A DNA stretch of 64,000 nt from Limonium bicolor. Its lineage: Eukaryota > Streptophyta > Magnoliopsida > Caryophyllales > Plumbaginaceae. The DNA is taken from assembly GCA_023374045.1 (NCBI GenBank), contig CM041776.1:135721296-135785295 (forward strand). Reading direction: 5' to 3'. The translations under genes and the position numbers were made by a program. Under the pieces are notes generated by a model. The model was not told the DNA's origin and did not search any database. It saw only the letters and a program-made list of their open reading frames with translations. This document shows, one piece after another, positions 1-12,600 of the stretch. Numbering within the stretch: position 1 is the first letter of the stretch; the number at the start of each line of letters is the position of its first letter.

Positions 1-172
1 TAACCTTAGTAGATAACTTTCTACCATGGTTATAGTATAACATAAAAGCTGTCACTTATTATGCATAGAAGCTGTCACTTATTGATAGCAATAAGTGACA
101 GCTTCTATGCATAATAAGTGACAGCTTTTATGTTATACTATAACCATGGTAGAAAGTTATCTACTAAGGTTA
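1..172. repeat. 84-bp-arm perfect palindrome
   Basis: Positions 1-84 and 89-172 are reverse complements around a 4-base centre (ATAG). Each arm contains two copies of a unit resembling ATAAGTGACAGCTT followed by TATG, and two more copies follow at about 180-225. The unit resembles the hairpin unit at 2539-2770 (CATAAAGAACGCTTC...), so this is best read as the left subterminal region of the same CACTA element. The window starts at or inside the palindrome, so its true outer end is not visible. Confidence 0.8.
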
Positions 173-559
173 CATTATAACATAAAAGCTGTCACTTATT
201 GTGCATAAAAACTGTCACTTATTGCTATCATTTGTTAAAGTCGCTTAACATGCAAACTCAGGGGGAATCATACTTAGGGGGAATCTCTCAATCTTTTTAA
301 TTGCCAAGGGACCTTCATCTGGTTCTTTTTAAAAGATACGATGCACCCCACATCAACAGTGTGACTAGTATTCCAAATGACTACATGCAATCTACAGACA
401 GTCATGTCCTAGCGTTTAAAGATTTCTCAGACCTATCGATGTTCAAAACTGAAAGAAGATCCAATCGAAACTGGAGATGGAGAAGTGTCTACCTTCTCCA
501 TCTCCATCTCCATCCATAACACATGAAACTCATCAACCGGGAGATGTGGTACCACTTTA

Positions 560-890
560 TCTTCATATAGTCCCCCATGCCACCATATAATTGACTAAAT
601 TTCCTCTTATCCTCCTGATACCACTATTCTAGAAAACCGTTTTCATCATTCAATGTTATGAAGTATGCCGGTAATCCGTTAATCGCCACCGGACTCTACT
701 TCGTGGCAGCCTCACTTAACTATTTAGCCAATTTCTTCAACCTCTCTGTTTCTGAGTTCTCATTCATCCTTTCATCTATATCTGCCTCTGTCTCTTTTGT
801 ACCATGTTTTTCTTCTTCTGTCTCTTTTGTATCAGTAGAAGAATCATCATGATCGTCGGTACTTTCATCTTCAACAGAGGCAGCAACCGT
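560..890 (-). pseudogene. acidic coding remnant inside CACTA1
   Basis: On the minus strand this stretch reads as a Ser/Asp/Glu/Thr-rich segment (e.g. VEDESTDDHDDSS), then a Lys/Glu-rich helix-like part, an in-frame stop and further plausible residues (INGLPAYFITLNDENG). The composition suggests a decayed protein-coding exon, perhaps part of a CACTA accessory protein or a captured host exon. I do not recognise the family. Short plus-strand reading frames over the same bases look like shadows. Confidence 0.25.
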
Positions 891-2538
891 CTACATCGGC
901 CAAATTCGTCTGACTTTTTATCCGATTTTCTCTGTGATGTTTCAGTGCTGTCCAGTTTTGATTGCTCGGTCTACTGAAGCTTCTACAGCATACATACTAG
1001 TCAGAGGTGACTAAAGGAATCGAAAAGGAGAGAAGAAAGGTCGTGAAGGAAAATAAAGTTGGTGGGCCCGTCCGAGTTCAATTTTTTTTATTATAGGTTG
1101 ATGCCGATCGAAGGTCATAGGCGCTAGCCAAAAAATATAAAGGGATACTAAAATAATAACTACAAGAAATTAAGAAGCTGTAAGTAGCGCTAGAGGTCTC
1201 TAATATGGCCAATGGTGGTCATATAGATTTCCACCACATTAGAGGGTAAATTGGAATGCCTAGCTTGACCGGATAACAAATCTGAGAAGAATGTGAAGGA
1301 ACTTATAAGTTTTTGATGTTGGTATTGGTAGAAACGTAGATAAACTTCTGGGTGGATGTTAAGGTAAAAGCAATATGAGGAAGGGGAATACGTCAGGCAA
1401 GCTGCCATAATGCTATGTCTTTGTAACTAATTAATACATCCTATAGTCATCTAATATTTGCACCCTAGGTTATACTATAATATAATATATAGCATTAATT
1501 AATACACCCTATAATCATCTAACCAAATTGATTTCGCCATATATACTATATTTGTATGCATGCCGAAATGCATTATATTACACATTAATTCCCAAGTCCA
1601 TTAATTGTACAACCAGCAAGTAAAAAACAACACATAGTACAACAATATGCGCCCTTGATTAACAACAATCAACACATAGTAAAAACCAGCAAGTCCATTG
1701 GTCTGCATGCAAAATTATTATTCCCAAACACACGCGCGTACACTTTATTTCACGCCTTTAATCCCAAAAAAACAGAGTATATATGTTCCTGATTAATTAA
1801 CAAGCTAGTTTGGTTTGCAAGCACACATAGGTTAACAACAAATGCGCGCCGCAGTATGGTTTGCATGCAAAATTATTCCCAAACAATACACACAATATAT
1901 TTCACGCCTTAATCCCAAACAAACAGACGCCTTAACCCCAAACAAACAGAGCATGTATTTTCCTGATTGAGAAGTTTGGTTTGCAAAAATACCTCATCAG
2001 CCCAATAATAGAGCCGAAAGATCTACCACGCATGTAAGTTGTTCCTTTCGCTAGTTGGGGTTGTAATCCAGAGGCGACGTGCGTGCGACAGGGCATGTAT
2101 GTCCTGTTCGTGCGATTTTGTAAACATTAATTACTAATCGAAAGATTATATCTATGATAAAAAAGGATAGGCATGCATATATATATATATATGTATATAT
2201 CTGTTCGCAGATTGAGTGCAAAATTACCGATAGCGAGAGGCGCCGATATCGATCTACGCATGCATCTGGCCTGCCTTCATCGCCCCAATGCCAGAAGATA
2301 GAAGATCAATCATCGGGAGGGAAGAGAAAGAGGCGCCACGGCGGCAAATATTGTGATGTTTCTAGGTTTCGATTGAGAGGAGATAAAACGGAAAGAGCGA
2401 GGTTTTTTACAGAGGGAGAGCAACGTTTACATGGAGTGAGAGCGAGGTTTACAGAGAGTGGGTGGGTAGGGGAACAGTCGCGATTAGACTGATGAGAAGA
2501 CTGGGCGGGAGGGCGAAAACTGTTTATAATTTAGGTAA

Positions 2539-2770
2539 CATAAAGAACGCTTCACTTAAGAAGCGTTTTTTATGCTACTTACGATCAGCATAAAGAACGC
2601 TTCTTAAGTGAAGCGTTCTTTATGTTATCGCGCCCAAAGACATATAAAACGCTTCTTTTGAGAAGCGTTTTTTATATGTATCTCTTATAGAACGCTTTGT
2701 AAGCAAGCGTTGTTTTTGTCTTTGGGCGCCATAACATAAACAATGCTTTCTAAGCAAAGCGTTTATTAAG
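2539..2770. repeat. subterminal hairpin array of CACTA1
   Basis: At least four imperfect inverted repeats lie in a row: 2540-2573, 2592-2625, 2641-2681 and about 2690-2765. Each pairs AAGAACGCTTC-like with GAAGCGTTCTT-like sequence, usually flanked by CATAAA/TTTATG. In CACTA elements subterminal repeats are bound by the TNPA-type protein; that role here is inferred from position. Confidence 0.75.
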
Positions 2771-2853
2771 ATGTCATGCCTATTATAAAAAAAATGATTT
2801 ACAATATAACCGTTTTTAAATGGGCGTTGTTTAGTCCTTTTTTTCCAACAGTG

Positions 2854-3900
2854 TGGTTCTTAAACTAGTCTACGGCCCAAACCCCTTAAATGGGTAGCAT
2901 CCTGGATTAGTGAACCAAGTAAATCCCGGTGGTGGGACGGTGTAGTCCCCGGGCCGGAGGTCCCGACGACTTAACTTGAGTAAGTAGTAAGTAAAGTAAA
3001 GTATTGTGTGAGTAATGGTCTTGGCTGGTGTAAGTCATTGACCCCGAGTAAAAGAGTAATCTCCACCCGATTAACCCGGGTGGACAAATGGAGCTAACAA
3101 GTATTGTGTATTGAGTATGTATTGTGTATGTATTGTGTATGTGTATTCCGGAAGAAGGTAAGTAAGCATTGGTTGACCTGTATTACCTACCTTGTATCTA
3201 TTGAACTATATGTATGTATCCTTGTGAAGTATTGTAGTAGTATGAATGAAAGCATGTATGTATGTATGTATGTATGTATGTATTTGTAAAATGAATCGCA
3301 TGTATTCGACCAAGTGGTCGGCGTACCCTCGTTAGTACGCGGGGTATGCGGAATTCATATGCAGCGAAAGCTGAGCCCCTAGAGGCAACGTTTTTAGTGT
3401 GCAGGTACCTAAAGCGGAAATGATCACAGTACGAGACCGACAACTAAGTTTGGATAGCTAGGAGTGGGATGTAGATAGTAGAGAATTGTATAAAGCTTGT
3501 AGCCTCGTTGTAGAAGTGTACCAAGGGGTATACCTTGTACTTAGAAAGTAAGTAGCTTTTGAGGAATGGGTAGATGTTATGTATGAAACTGAAATAGGTA
3601 TTGTATTGTATAAGGATCTTCGTAAACTCAGTGTACTACATTGTATTGAACTTATAAAGTATTGTATTGAATGGGAAGTTGTAGTACTTGGTTGTAAGTG
3701 TAGTAAGGATTATATTTGTGCAGCACTCGGATATTCCGGTCCATCAGACCGATGCTGTATGTAGTAGTAGCCTTGTTAGTCACGTGGGTGGCTAACTGCA
3801 TTGTATCACCCACCGTTGTGTAAGTATGTATCCGCTGCGTGAGTATGGATGTATAAGGAGATTGGACGGTAATGACGGTATTAGCGGTATCGGTGTTACA
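2854..3900 (+). repeat. 5' LTR of element A, last 1.05 kb
   Basis: Bases 2854-3237 match 12808-13192 closely and 3238-3900 match 24547-25216. The LTR end ...CGGTGTTACA is followed by the primer-binding site. The upstream part lies beyond CACTA1, outside the window. A GTAT microsatellite lies at 3253-3283 and differs in length between the LTR copies. Confidence 0.85.
3253..3283. repeat. (GTAT)n microsatellite in LTR A
   Basis: About seven uninterrupted ATGT units. The corresponding sites near 14980, 18100 and 24570 have fewer units. Confidence 0.9.
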
Positions 3901-3905
3901 AAAAG

Positions 3906-3917
3906 TGGTATCAGAGC
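3906..3917 (+). other. Primer-binding site of element A
   Basis: TGGTATCAGAGC, complementary to the 3' end of plant initiator Met-tRNA, five bases after the LTR end. AGAGCG (3913-3918) and CACTCT (3925-3930) can pair with one mismatch, a weaker form of the hairpin seen in elements E and F. Confidence 0.85.
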
Positions 3918-5254
3918 GAAGTATCACTCTAATGACTGGAAATACCGAGCTTAGGAAATACCGAGTAGGAATTAGAAGCTTAGGGCTAAGGGCTGAGTGA
4001 TAGCATTAGAGATATGCTAGATAGGAACTCCCGGTGTGTACCGGATACCTACAATATCAGACCCGCCCTCCACAAACCCGTTGTATAACTTGGGAAAGAA
4101 CGCCAGAGAGAAGGAAAGTCCTCTCACACTCGGGAAAACCCGATCTGGCTGTTGTGAAGTCACCAAACAGTAAACAAGAACCGGACATATAGAAGATTCC
4201 AAGAATTGGAAGTCCTAGAGATGGTTTCCGGTTGAACAACAATACCCGCACTTAATAGCGGTCGAAGGAGCACTCCAACCAAAAGGAGGCTACAACTTAC
4301 AACAACATGGGGCAACATGCTTAGCAGTCGCAAAACCTGGCTAGTCAACCAGCAGCAGGAAAAGAAGCACTAAGCGTGCGACAGAGCGGAAAAAAAAAAT
4401 AGTAATCAAACCCGGGACACGAGTCTGCGGTGGGCAGGTATGTCCAGCCAGTAAGTGGGATGTGTAAGAAAAGTAAGCAGAGTATAATATCTAAGTAGTA
4501 CCACCAACGGTATGCTAGCTGACTAAGTACATAGTCGGGAGTGGTTACCTACAAACCTACAACGCCATAAAGGTTACAATACCTGGCCAGTATGCTTACA
4601 CAGCTACAAGAACATCCGCGGGATATAATCCGACGGGACTACAGAGGTAGTGCCCGAACAAGCCAAGGCTCAATAACCACGGTAACCATGTGGAACGAGC
4701 AACAACGAGAAACACATGGCAAATAAATAAGGATCTCCAAGGATTGGAGAAGTACCCCAGATCTATGACAGTCATGTCGAGATCATTGAGAAGTCACTCA
4801 GAAGAGCTGACAGAGCTACCGAATCAGCAAGGAAACAGTACCGTGACTAGTATAGGTTTACCCAAAAAACCACCAGTACCACGCACTTGCCACGGCAAGT
4901 GCAGTAAGAACAGGAACATGTAGAGGAACCTCAACATACCACAAGTACTTAGTAATGTACCGTGACTGCAACGAAGCAACTATAGGATCACATATCCTAA
5001 TAACTGGAAGAATGAACCTTGGAAAGGCCTGATGGCCGACCATTGTACAAAGAACATACCAGATAGCAAGAAGCTGGACTTGGTCAAGACCCAAGACATG
5101 GCTATGCCATGATGAACTTCTTTTAACACCGAACGATAACTTTTAAAACCCAAAGTTTTTCTTTTAAAACCACTACCTTTCTTTTAAACCTTGGATTTTA
5201 AAACCAAACCAATAGAATTACGGTGAGTATCATAAGATGATACAAGAGGAGTTG

Positions 5255-5470
5255 ACAATAGAATACTTCACCTAGGCATGTGACGAACACTATGAGTGTA
5301 CCCAAATATGGGATGTGGGACGACCGCACTCCGAAGGAGCTTGCGGGCCTGACAAATAGTCAGGTAAGTGGTAACGTATCAATATGGTACCCCACGTATG
5401 TATACATGTAGTGTACGAAACACGGGAAGTAGTCAACTCCGTTCTACGGACCATGAGTAAGTTCAAACCA
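5255..5470 (+). repeat. Block shared by interiors of A and B
   Basis: Matches 20926-21150 with scattered substitutions and small indels, including shared phrases such as GGTACCCCA and AAGTAGTCAACTCCGT. Stops occur in all frames in at least one copy, so the conservation probably reflects common ancestry of non-coding element sequence rather than a protein. Confidence 0.7.
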
Positions 5471-7488
5471 GAACCGCTGGACACCTCAGACGATCAAGGA
5501 GAAGGAACCCAGCTAAGAAATAAGTATAAAGAACTCAGAGAATCCATCTGAAGATAAGGAATGAGGACTAGGAAGTGCAAGGAGCACAGACTAGTAGGTA
5601 TAGACATTGGATATGTCTTAATGACATCAAGCAAATACCTGGCAGCTGGGAAGGATACCCAGCCTGAACACAGTAAGGCAAATGCCTAACGTGAACACAA
5701 CAATGCTCAACAAACGGGACGGAGTTCCCAAGAACAATTACCAAAATTACCATAAAGTATAATCCATCATTGAAGAGGATATTAAACCTGGTCTAAAACA
5801 CTAAGAGAAAGTATAAACAGTCTACCCAAGAACGGGAGACATTATAACTCTAAAGGGAGTAGCTCAAGATACGATACCACAAGGCGGTACAGTAGGCATA
5901 TCATATCATAAACATTAGCCGGATGTAACGGCATAACCAACAACACCCAGGAGCAATCCTTGAAGGGTGCTTGAGTTAACAATAGCCGAACAAAGCGTCA
6001 TTATAAGAGCACGAGAGCTAGGATGAACACTTGGTTAGGATACCGAAGGGATTTCACTTAACATGAAATACCCTAAATTACAAAAGGCACTGATTAGCAC
6101 CAGATTGCCTAAAGGGCCTCCTATGAATGGAAGCGTGATGCCACGACTTGCCATGGAGCCCAGTAATACCTCCAACCTATGGGGTATACAAGGAGTGGAA
6201 ACATGTACAAGCAACTTGCAAAGAGCATAGCTTACAGCAATAAGGCTCAGAAGCCATAAACCAACTACATTGTGTAAACTTAAACGGTTGCAAAACCCTC
6301 ACCATTTACTAACAAGACTTGCAAGAAATATTGCTTCATACGACGAATAGATCGACAACTGAATCACCCAATTTAAGCTCAACATAATAAGTGGCTTGGA
6401 GTAATGGCTACCTCAGTGTCACTATCACTAGAGCATCAGTCTAGTATACAGTTGACAAGCTTTTAAATTCCCTTCATGCCTTCTGTAGAAATGGTAACAT
6501 AAAGGCATGAATCGTAATAATGCCAACAATGGCCCAATCCACACCTGGACACTACGAGAAACCCGAGGGAAGGTATCTCTCATTAATCGAAGACCATCAA
6601 TGCGGTAATGATGTGAACCCTTAGGAAAGGCTTCCATCTACAATAACAACAAGGCTTGTGCGTGTAGCTATTGCCAAGAGGCGATTGAACAAGGAAAAGA
6701 GATTTCCAAACCATTACGACTTAAAGGAGTAAGTATACTCCATATACAACCAAACATATGGTGAACCATTGTATAAATGGTGGAAGTACATAAACAGAGA
6801 CCAACCTAGTGAACATTGTCATGAGACTTATGAGTGGAAACTAACCCCTCAACAAGAACCTTCATTTATCAGTGATAGAATACTCCTCAGTTGGAGAACG
6901 GGACCAGAAAACCCTTGAAGTTCTTGGGATGTCCCGGTGATGTACATACAAAGGAAAAACCGCACAGCTAGAGCCTATAACCACTGCTCAGCACTGGGAG
7001 ACAGTAATTGTCAAAAGCAACAAACATGAATGCACATTGCACACCACGAATGACCAACGCTCAAGAGAGCTTGCAACCCGATAAACTACTGCACCCATTG
7101 TCAACCGAGATACTTGGTAAATTGTATTATAAATGACGAAGCAATGTTAGGTAAGCTAACCTACACATGAAACCCAAATTAAAATAAAACATCCCCACAT
7201 TGCGAGGATAGTAATATTACGGTATACTACGACAACCGTCATACACACGAATATAGGAAACCTTCGGTGTATTCACACCATAAGGAAATGGTGCCAACGA
7301 CAATGGCAATGAGTAAAGGTAAGCTACCACAGTAACTGAGACGGTAAAAACGATGTTGTATAATGAGTAAGAATACGGTGCGCAACAAGCGACCGCTCTG
7401 AGGAAGTAGTTAGACAATGACACGGAGTATAAGTATGAGATGGCAGGCAGAAATATTCATTCCTATCACATAAGAGAGTTACTGCCGA

Positions 7489-7560
7489 GCGTTTACGCCT
7501 CTGCACTCAGTATGACTGAGTGTTTTGGTATCGCACTTGTGCAACTAATGATCTAGTGGG
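7489..7560 (+). repeat. Conserved ~70-bp block (copy in A interior)
   Basis: Starts GTTTACGCCTCTGCACTC and continues through GACTGAGTGTTTTGGTAT to a TGCACTTGTGCA-like palindrome. Near-identical copies lie at 21522-21592 (B interior), 36393-36463 and 55762-55834 (both F LTRs). Two small stem-loops are possible: CACTC/GAGTG and the final palindrome; in A the final palindrome is imperfect at its edges. Confidence 0.8.
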
Positions 7561-8409
7561 ATAGCGAGGAATATGGAAAATGTAAATAGTAGTAAACCCT
7601 TCTTTTCACCAACAAACATGGCACAAGCCAGTTAGGCAAGCTTAGCAACAAACCGTGCGGCCTAAAGCCAAAGAAGCACGAAGAGTGTAAAACACACTAA
7701 CAATCACAAGATGTGAATTCCATCGGAATAAAAAGGTGAAACGAGACTTAAGAAAGTCACTAGGACCGACGCATAGAAAATGCAAGGTCATACAAGTAAA
7801 GAACACTTGTACTGAACTAGAAGAACTGGTATAATTCAGAAGCTAGTGACAAAAGAGGAAGTACTACAACTAAGTAGTGACTTAACTTTTCCCGACAATA
7901 AGTGGAAGAACTTAGTGAATAATCGTGGGAGTCCGAATAGTATGTAAAATAGATTGCTAGAGAACTGGTCATAAATCTAAACTCATCGAGTTCAAGCACG
8001 GTAAGAGAATACCACATTGGTTTAATAACCTTATTCCCACAATAGAGGGATAAAAAGGTAATGTGTAGCACATTAAGGATAACAAGAAGGGTGAATAACC
8101 CAAGTTATCAAGGTCGCGCAGCAGAAGCTAGTGGGCCCTAGCTAAGAGGTTAATGTACCTAGTAAGTATAATAGAATAGCTATTAATGCCTTGAAGCCTG
8201 ATAGGCTAGAACCGAATTAATTATGAGTTAAATAAACTCATATAGGAATTCTTGGTGCAATGCCTAAACCATTAGTATGGTTAAGACCCTTTGACTAGCA
8301 TACATTGAGTAACAAACTGTAGAGAAGCTAAAACGCTTCAGATTGCCCAAATTGAGTAAACCATTGTTTAATAATAATAACATATGGTAGATTACGTGGG
8401 CGTAATCCC

Positions 8410-8426
8410 TTTTAAGGGGGTAGAGC
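8410..8426 (+). other. Second polypurine-like tract of element A
   Basis: TTTTAAGGGGGTAGAGC, preceded by GGGCGTAAT. The same arrangement appears in B (22149-22166), E (33150-33168, minus strand) and F (52404-52428). It lies about 1.3 kb upstream of the tract that abuts the 3' LTR. Confidence 0.6.
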
Positions 8427-9675
8427 GAAAACCGCTTAATATAAGTTTCGTGAATAAAACACTTAAACTACAATGTGCATAGCACAAACGAGAATTGATT
8501 TGATGATTGGTACTTATGTTAAATAAAAATACGTATTCATTCACATTGTAATTGTGGTAATTAGGTATGAGAGATGCAAATACCATAACATGAGTCGGTA
8601 TAAAACCGATGTAGAACCTAGAGGAAAGTGAGTTCCCTAGGCGACTGTGTGAGACAATTGAGAATGAGTAGTGGACGGAGCTCCACAAGTATTGTAACCC
8701 CTAAGAAATAGTACAAATAATCGTGAGTAGTTGATGAACGAAGTCCATGAGTAGTGTATTCCTAGGTAAATTATTCGAAGTAAATTGAGAACGATTAGAT
8801 TCCGTAGGTATTGTATTCCTTAGCTAGAATGGTTGAGATGATGGAGAGTTGTAATGGATGAATGTAATGGATGAAAGTAGCAAAGGTTGATGAAATGAGG
8901 TCTTAGGCATTGAATCTCGAAGTAAAGTATTTGGAAAGTAGATTGAGGATGATTGATGGACTGAATTCCATCCTTTGGAGATGTATGAATTTGTAGTTAT
9001 GACTAGGAAGAGTAAAAATATATAAATTGAAATAGTTGAATTATTTGGTTATTTGAAACTGAAGTGGGAAGTCAAACTTGATCCTGATCAGATCGAGGGA
9101 TACTGAACACAAATTGGGGTGGAAAGATAGTTCAACACAGATGCTGATCACATCAGGGTCGAACGATTCTTGAAGCTCCCCTCAAGTGGTCACAAGAATC
9201 ACACATAGGATAGAAGTAATGAATATAAATTGGAATTTGGAGTTGTGTGTTTTAGAAAAATTTCTAATTAGTAGTTGTGGAAGGATTTTCCTTAGACTGG
9301 ATATTGAGGAATTGTTAGAAGCTTATACCGGAGAAGATAGTAGTGTAGCATGTTGTATTATTCCAAGGGCATCGGGACATAGAGGAGTCCTGTGTCTAGA
9401 TGACATGAGTGCCTGCGGGATTGTAATGTGTGTTGCATTGCTTTGGGGATAGCTTTGCACTGTATGTATGTATAAACCTTGTAATGTGGAGCCAGATGGT
9501 TGGATGCAATGCGGATTGGAGTAATTATGGTACATTTGTATGGTATTGAATGTTAAAACCTGGGTAATGGATTTGGGAATTCGTAAGGAGGAAGAATACA
9601 TGACTTTGGCATTAGACATGTAGGAATGAGCAAGTATGGTAATCCTATAACCTTGAGCAACTTTGAGGACAATGT

Positions 9676-9692
9676 TCTTAAGGGGGGTAGGA
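9676..9692 (+). other. Polypurine tract of element A
   Basis: CTTAAGGGGGGTAGGA immediately before the 3' LTR start TGAAATACCC at 9695. This is the expected primer site for plus-strand DNA synthesis. Confidence 0.85.
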
Positions 9693-9694
9693 AT

Positions 9695-12600
9695 TGAAAT
9701 ACCCGAACAAAATATAGGGATTAAATATTCTAATAATATTTAGGGGACCTAATAACGACTAAGTAATATTGGTAAGGAAAAATAAATCCAAAAGAAACGA
9801 AGAAACGCTTAAAAAGCAAAAAATGCTAAATAAGAGTTAAATAACCATAGGAGGTACGGGACCTCGGTTAGAGTATTATGTGGATTATTAAGGCTTAATA
9901 ATGCCTAAATAATATATGGGAACAACTCCCGAAGAAAACAGATCCAAATAAAGTATTAAAACGTTTATAGAGCTTTAGCGCACGTTTTTCAAGAAAACCC
10001 GAAAACGTGACTTTGAGCGGTCAAACGAACCCGTAAAAATTATAGTTCATTAAATAACAATAATTAAGCATTAACGGAAGCTCAAGAACCAATAAATCAA
10101 AGAAACGAGAAAATTCCAGAAAACGGGCCCGGTTAGTGAATAGTACCAAAACCGGGTAAAATAACGAGCGTTTTCTGTAAAAGACAAAAAATGCTCCAGC
10201 TTACATATATATGTGGGGCCGGTTTTATTATGGCAGCAGCCCCTCACACACACAAAGCAAATAAAGAAAGAAAGAAAAAGAAAGAAAAGGAGGAAAAAGT
10301 ACAAAAAGGCAAAAGCACCTCTCTCCTCCCATTTCCCTCCTCTCTCTTCTTCTTTCTTCCCCACCGTCACCTTCCTCCTCCTCTCTGGTTTGCTGGCGAT
10401 TTTCTCCCCATCCATGGCAGCTCACCTTCTCAAGCTTGCCCAAGCTTTATTAAAGCTCTAAATCAAAAACAAATTACATATTTGAACTCCCCTCATCATT
10501 CTCTACCCTTCCCTCTTTTCAAAATCCAAAAATGAGAAAGTTCATCTCCATGGGATTTTCCCATTCAAAGTGGAAAGGGCATCAAATTAAAGCTTGGAGT
10601 CTCCTCTCTCCATTAAGGTAAAAATCTACATGAAAAACTCATGTTCCTTCATCTTTCCTTTGTAACCAATTTTTACCCCCTTTGTAATGCTCTATTTTTC
10701 TCTCTCTTTACGGCATAATTCCAACCTTCCAATGGTGATGAGAACACCTTCTTGAACCAAGGGCTAAAACCCCTCTTAAAAGCTTTAAAAAGGTAAACCC
10801 TAGAATGTGTATTTAAAGCACTTCAATGAATTAGTAGTAATCTAGGGGTTAGTATGTTAATTACACTTATTTTGTGTTCATGGGGTGATGGGAATGGTTT
10901 TTGGCAACTCCATTCCCCACATGATCGATTTTGTACAAGAAAGGGAGAAGAAGGAAAATTGGAAAAGAAAAGAAGAATAAAGAGCCTAAGGTAAGAGCTC
11001 CTTTTTAATGCTAGATTTAATTGCATTAGAGTGATGGGAATGGGAAAACTAATTAAAAGAACCAAAAAATGTTATACTAGTATTGTAATTATGGGAGTTT
11101 GAGTATTTGTGAACTAGTATGTGGATTGTAAGCTTTGGAGCCAAATAATTGTATATGAATATTAATATTGTGGTTTGAGGAGGTATGGATGTATTGAGAT
11201 TGTTTTGATTGCTGGTAGGTCCATTGTATGGGTGTGGCTAGAATAGGAATGAATTTGGTGAGAAAGTATATATGTGGAGAACATAGGATTGTAGGTGAAC
11301 TATGGCAAAATTTTGGTAGGAAATGTGCATTTATGGATGACTTGGTAAGTGGGAAAACCAAGGTATGTATTGGATTGAGTAAGGTATTTAGTAACCATGG
11401 ATTGGTAGTTATAGTATGGGAAAAAAAAGGGATGAAAAATCTGTAGCGAGGGATGTTGAAATGTGTTGGAGAAACAAGGAAGAATTATTGTGTAGGACTT
11501 AGTAAAATGAGTATCGTAATGAGTAAGACTTGGGTTGAGTATAATGCAAATGAGGCAATGAAAGAGCCATAGGATTGGTAGGAAGAAGAAAGGAAAAAAT
11601 CTGTAGCATTTGCGGGAGAACAAAAACTGTAACAATGGAGGAAAATTTGACAGTGGCATGTATTATGTAACAGATTTGCATAGACCTAGAATTGGTTAGT
11701 TTTGATTGCCTAATTAGGGTCAAAACACCCTATATTATATGTAGGAATATTGGGGAAGAGATTGGTAGAAGTTTGGAGTTGAAACATAGTAAAAAACAAA
11801 CTTAATTTACAAACCTGCAACTGGTCCGGGTTTGTAAACCAGTACAGAAACCCAGACCAGCATTAAAACGTAGCGGAATGTATTTCAGAAGGAGTGGTCC
11901 GGGTTTGTAAACCAGGACCTAAACCCGGACCACCCCAAATTCACACCCGAGAGGATTTACAAACGCATGGGCCGGGTTTGTAAACCATGACCTAAACCCG
12001 GACCACATACAAAACATACCCGAGACTGACCAAATGCATTGGTCCGGGTTTGTATCCCCGGACACAAACCCGGACCACCCTGAAATCATTTTAAAGCCAT
12101 TCTAAGGTAGGGGCTTGATGGGTAATGATAGTATAAGGTAATTAAGACCTAATTAATGATGCTTAAAGGTCATTAAGGCCATGAACAAGCCTAGGAAGTA
12201 ATTTTAAGAAAGTAACATAAGTAAATGTATTTAAGTAACAATGAGTTAGTAAGTATAAACTGGGAAACAGTAGGGAAAGTAATGAGTAAGGTCAATTATA
12301 GATAATTAACCACCCAAATCTATGTATATGCTAGGATTCGAATAGTTGAACACGGAAGAGGAGTCGGTGAGTCCAAAGTCAACGGTGAAAGGTATGATTT
12401 CTTCATGCTCTGTATCCTAACCTGGTTACCCCGATTTGTGTGCTTATTTGATCACCTAAATAAGATAAATGCATGAATCGGACTATATTGCACTTACTTG
12501 TGCTTGCTTATATTGTCCTTGATATATATTGTCTTGAACAATCAGTTTGTATAATTCATTAAATGTATGGATGAAAATAAATGTGTATGTACTTCATAGT

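Larger units (their letters stand above)
1..2853. mobile_element. CACTA1: short CACTA-type DNA transposon, left end outside window
   Basis: The right end reads ...TTTTCCAACAGTG, the reverse complement of a CACTG-type CACTA terminus. Immediately after it (2854) the LTR of element A resumes at exactly the point that matches 12808 in the other LTR copy, so the boundary at 2853 is well supported. The preceding 300 bp are full of subterminal hairpins, as expected for CACTA ends. The middle (about 250-2500) has no recognisable transposase, so it is probably non-autonomous. The stretch 2190-2500 is relatively GC-rich and purine-rich and may be an untranslated first exon. Region 1000-2150 is AT-rich and I see nothing identifiable in it. 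The 3-bp target duplication (probably TGG) cannot be checked because the left flank is missing. Confidence 0.7.
3901..9694 (+). other. Non-coding interior of element A
   Basis: The 5.8 kb between primer-binding site and 3' LTR contain only short frames without recognisable protein motifs. I looked for the reverse transcriptase FIDD context, protease DSGAS, integrase DRLTK and Gag zinc knuckles on both strands and found none. Segments matching the interior of element B occur at about 4880-4910 (a short palindrome around CTTGCCACGGCAAG), 5255-5470 and 7489-7560. A block matching the 3' untranslated regions of B and E lies at 8390-8426. The region from 8426 to 9660 holds nothing I can name; a frame at 9186-9452 lacks any family signature. 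Confidence 0.6.

Noticed and set aside
9186..9452. 88-codon open frame in element A
   Set aside because: No recognisable motif and no related frame in B; it lies in the non-coding 3' region of A.
10071..10535. 114-codon frames on both strands of LTR A
   Set aside because: Low-complexity purine/pyrimidine runs of the LTR leader, giving Lys/Glu- or Ser/Pro/Phe-rich shadow frames.
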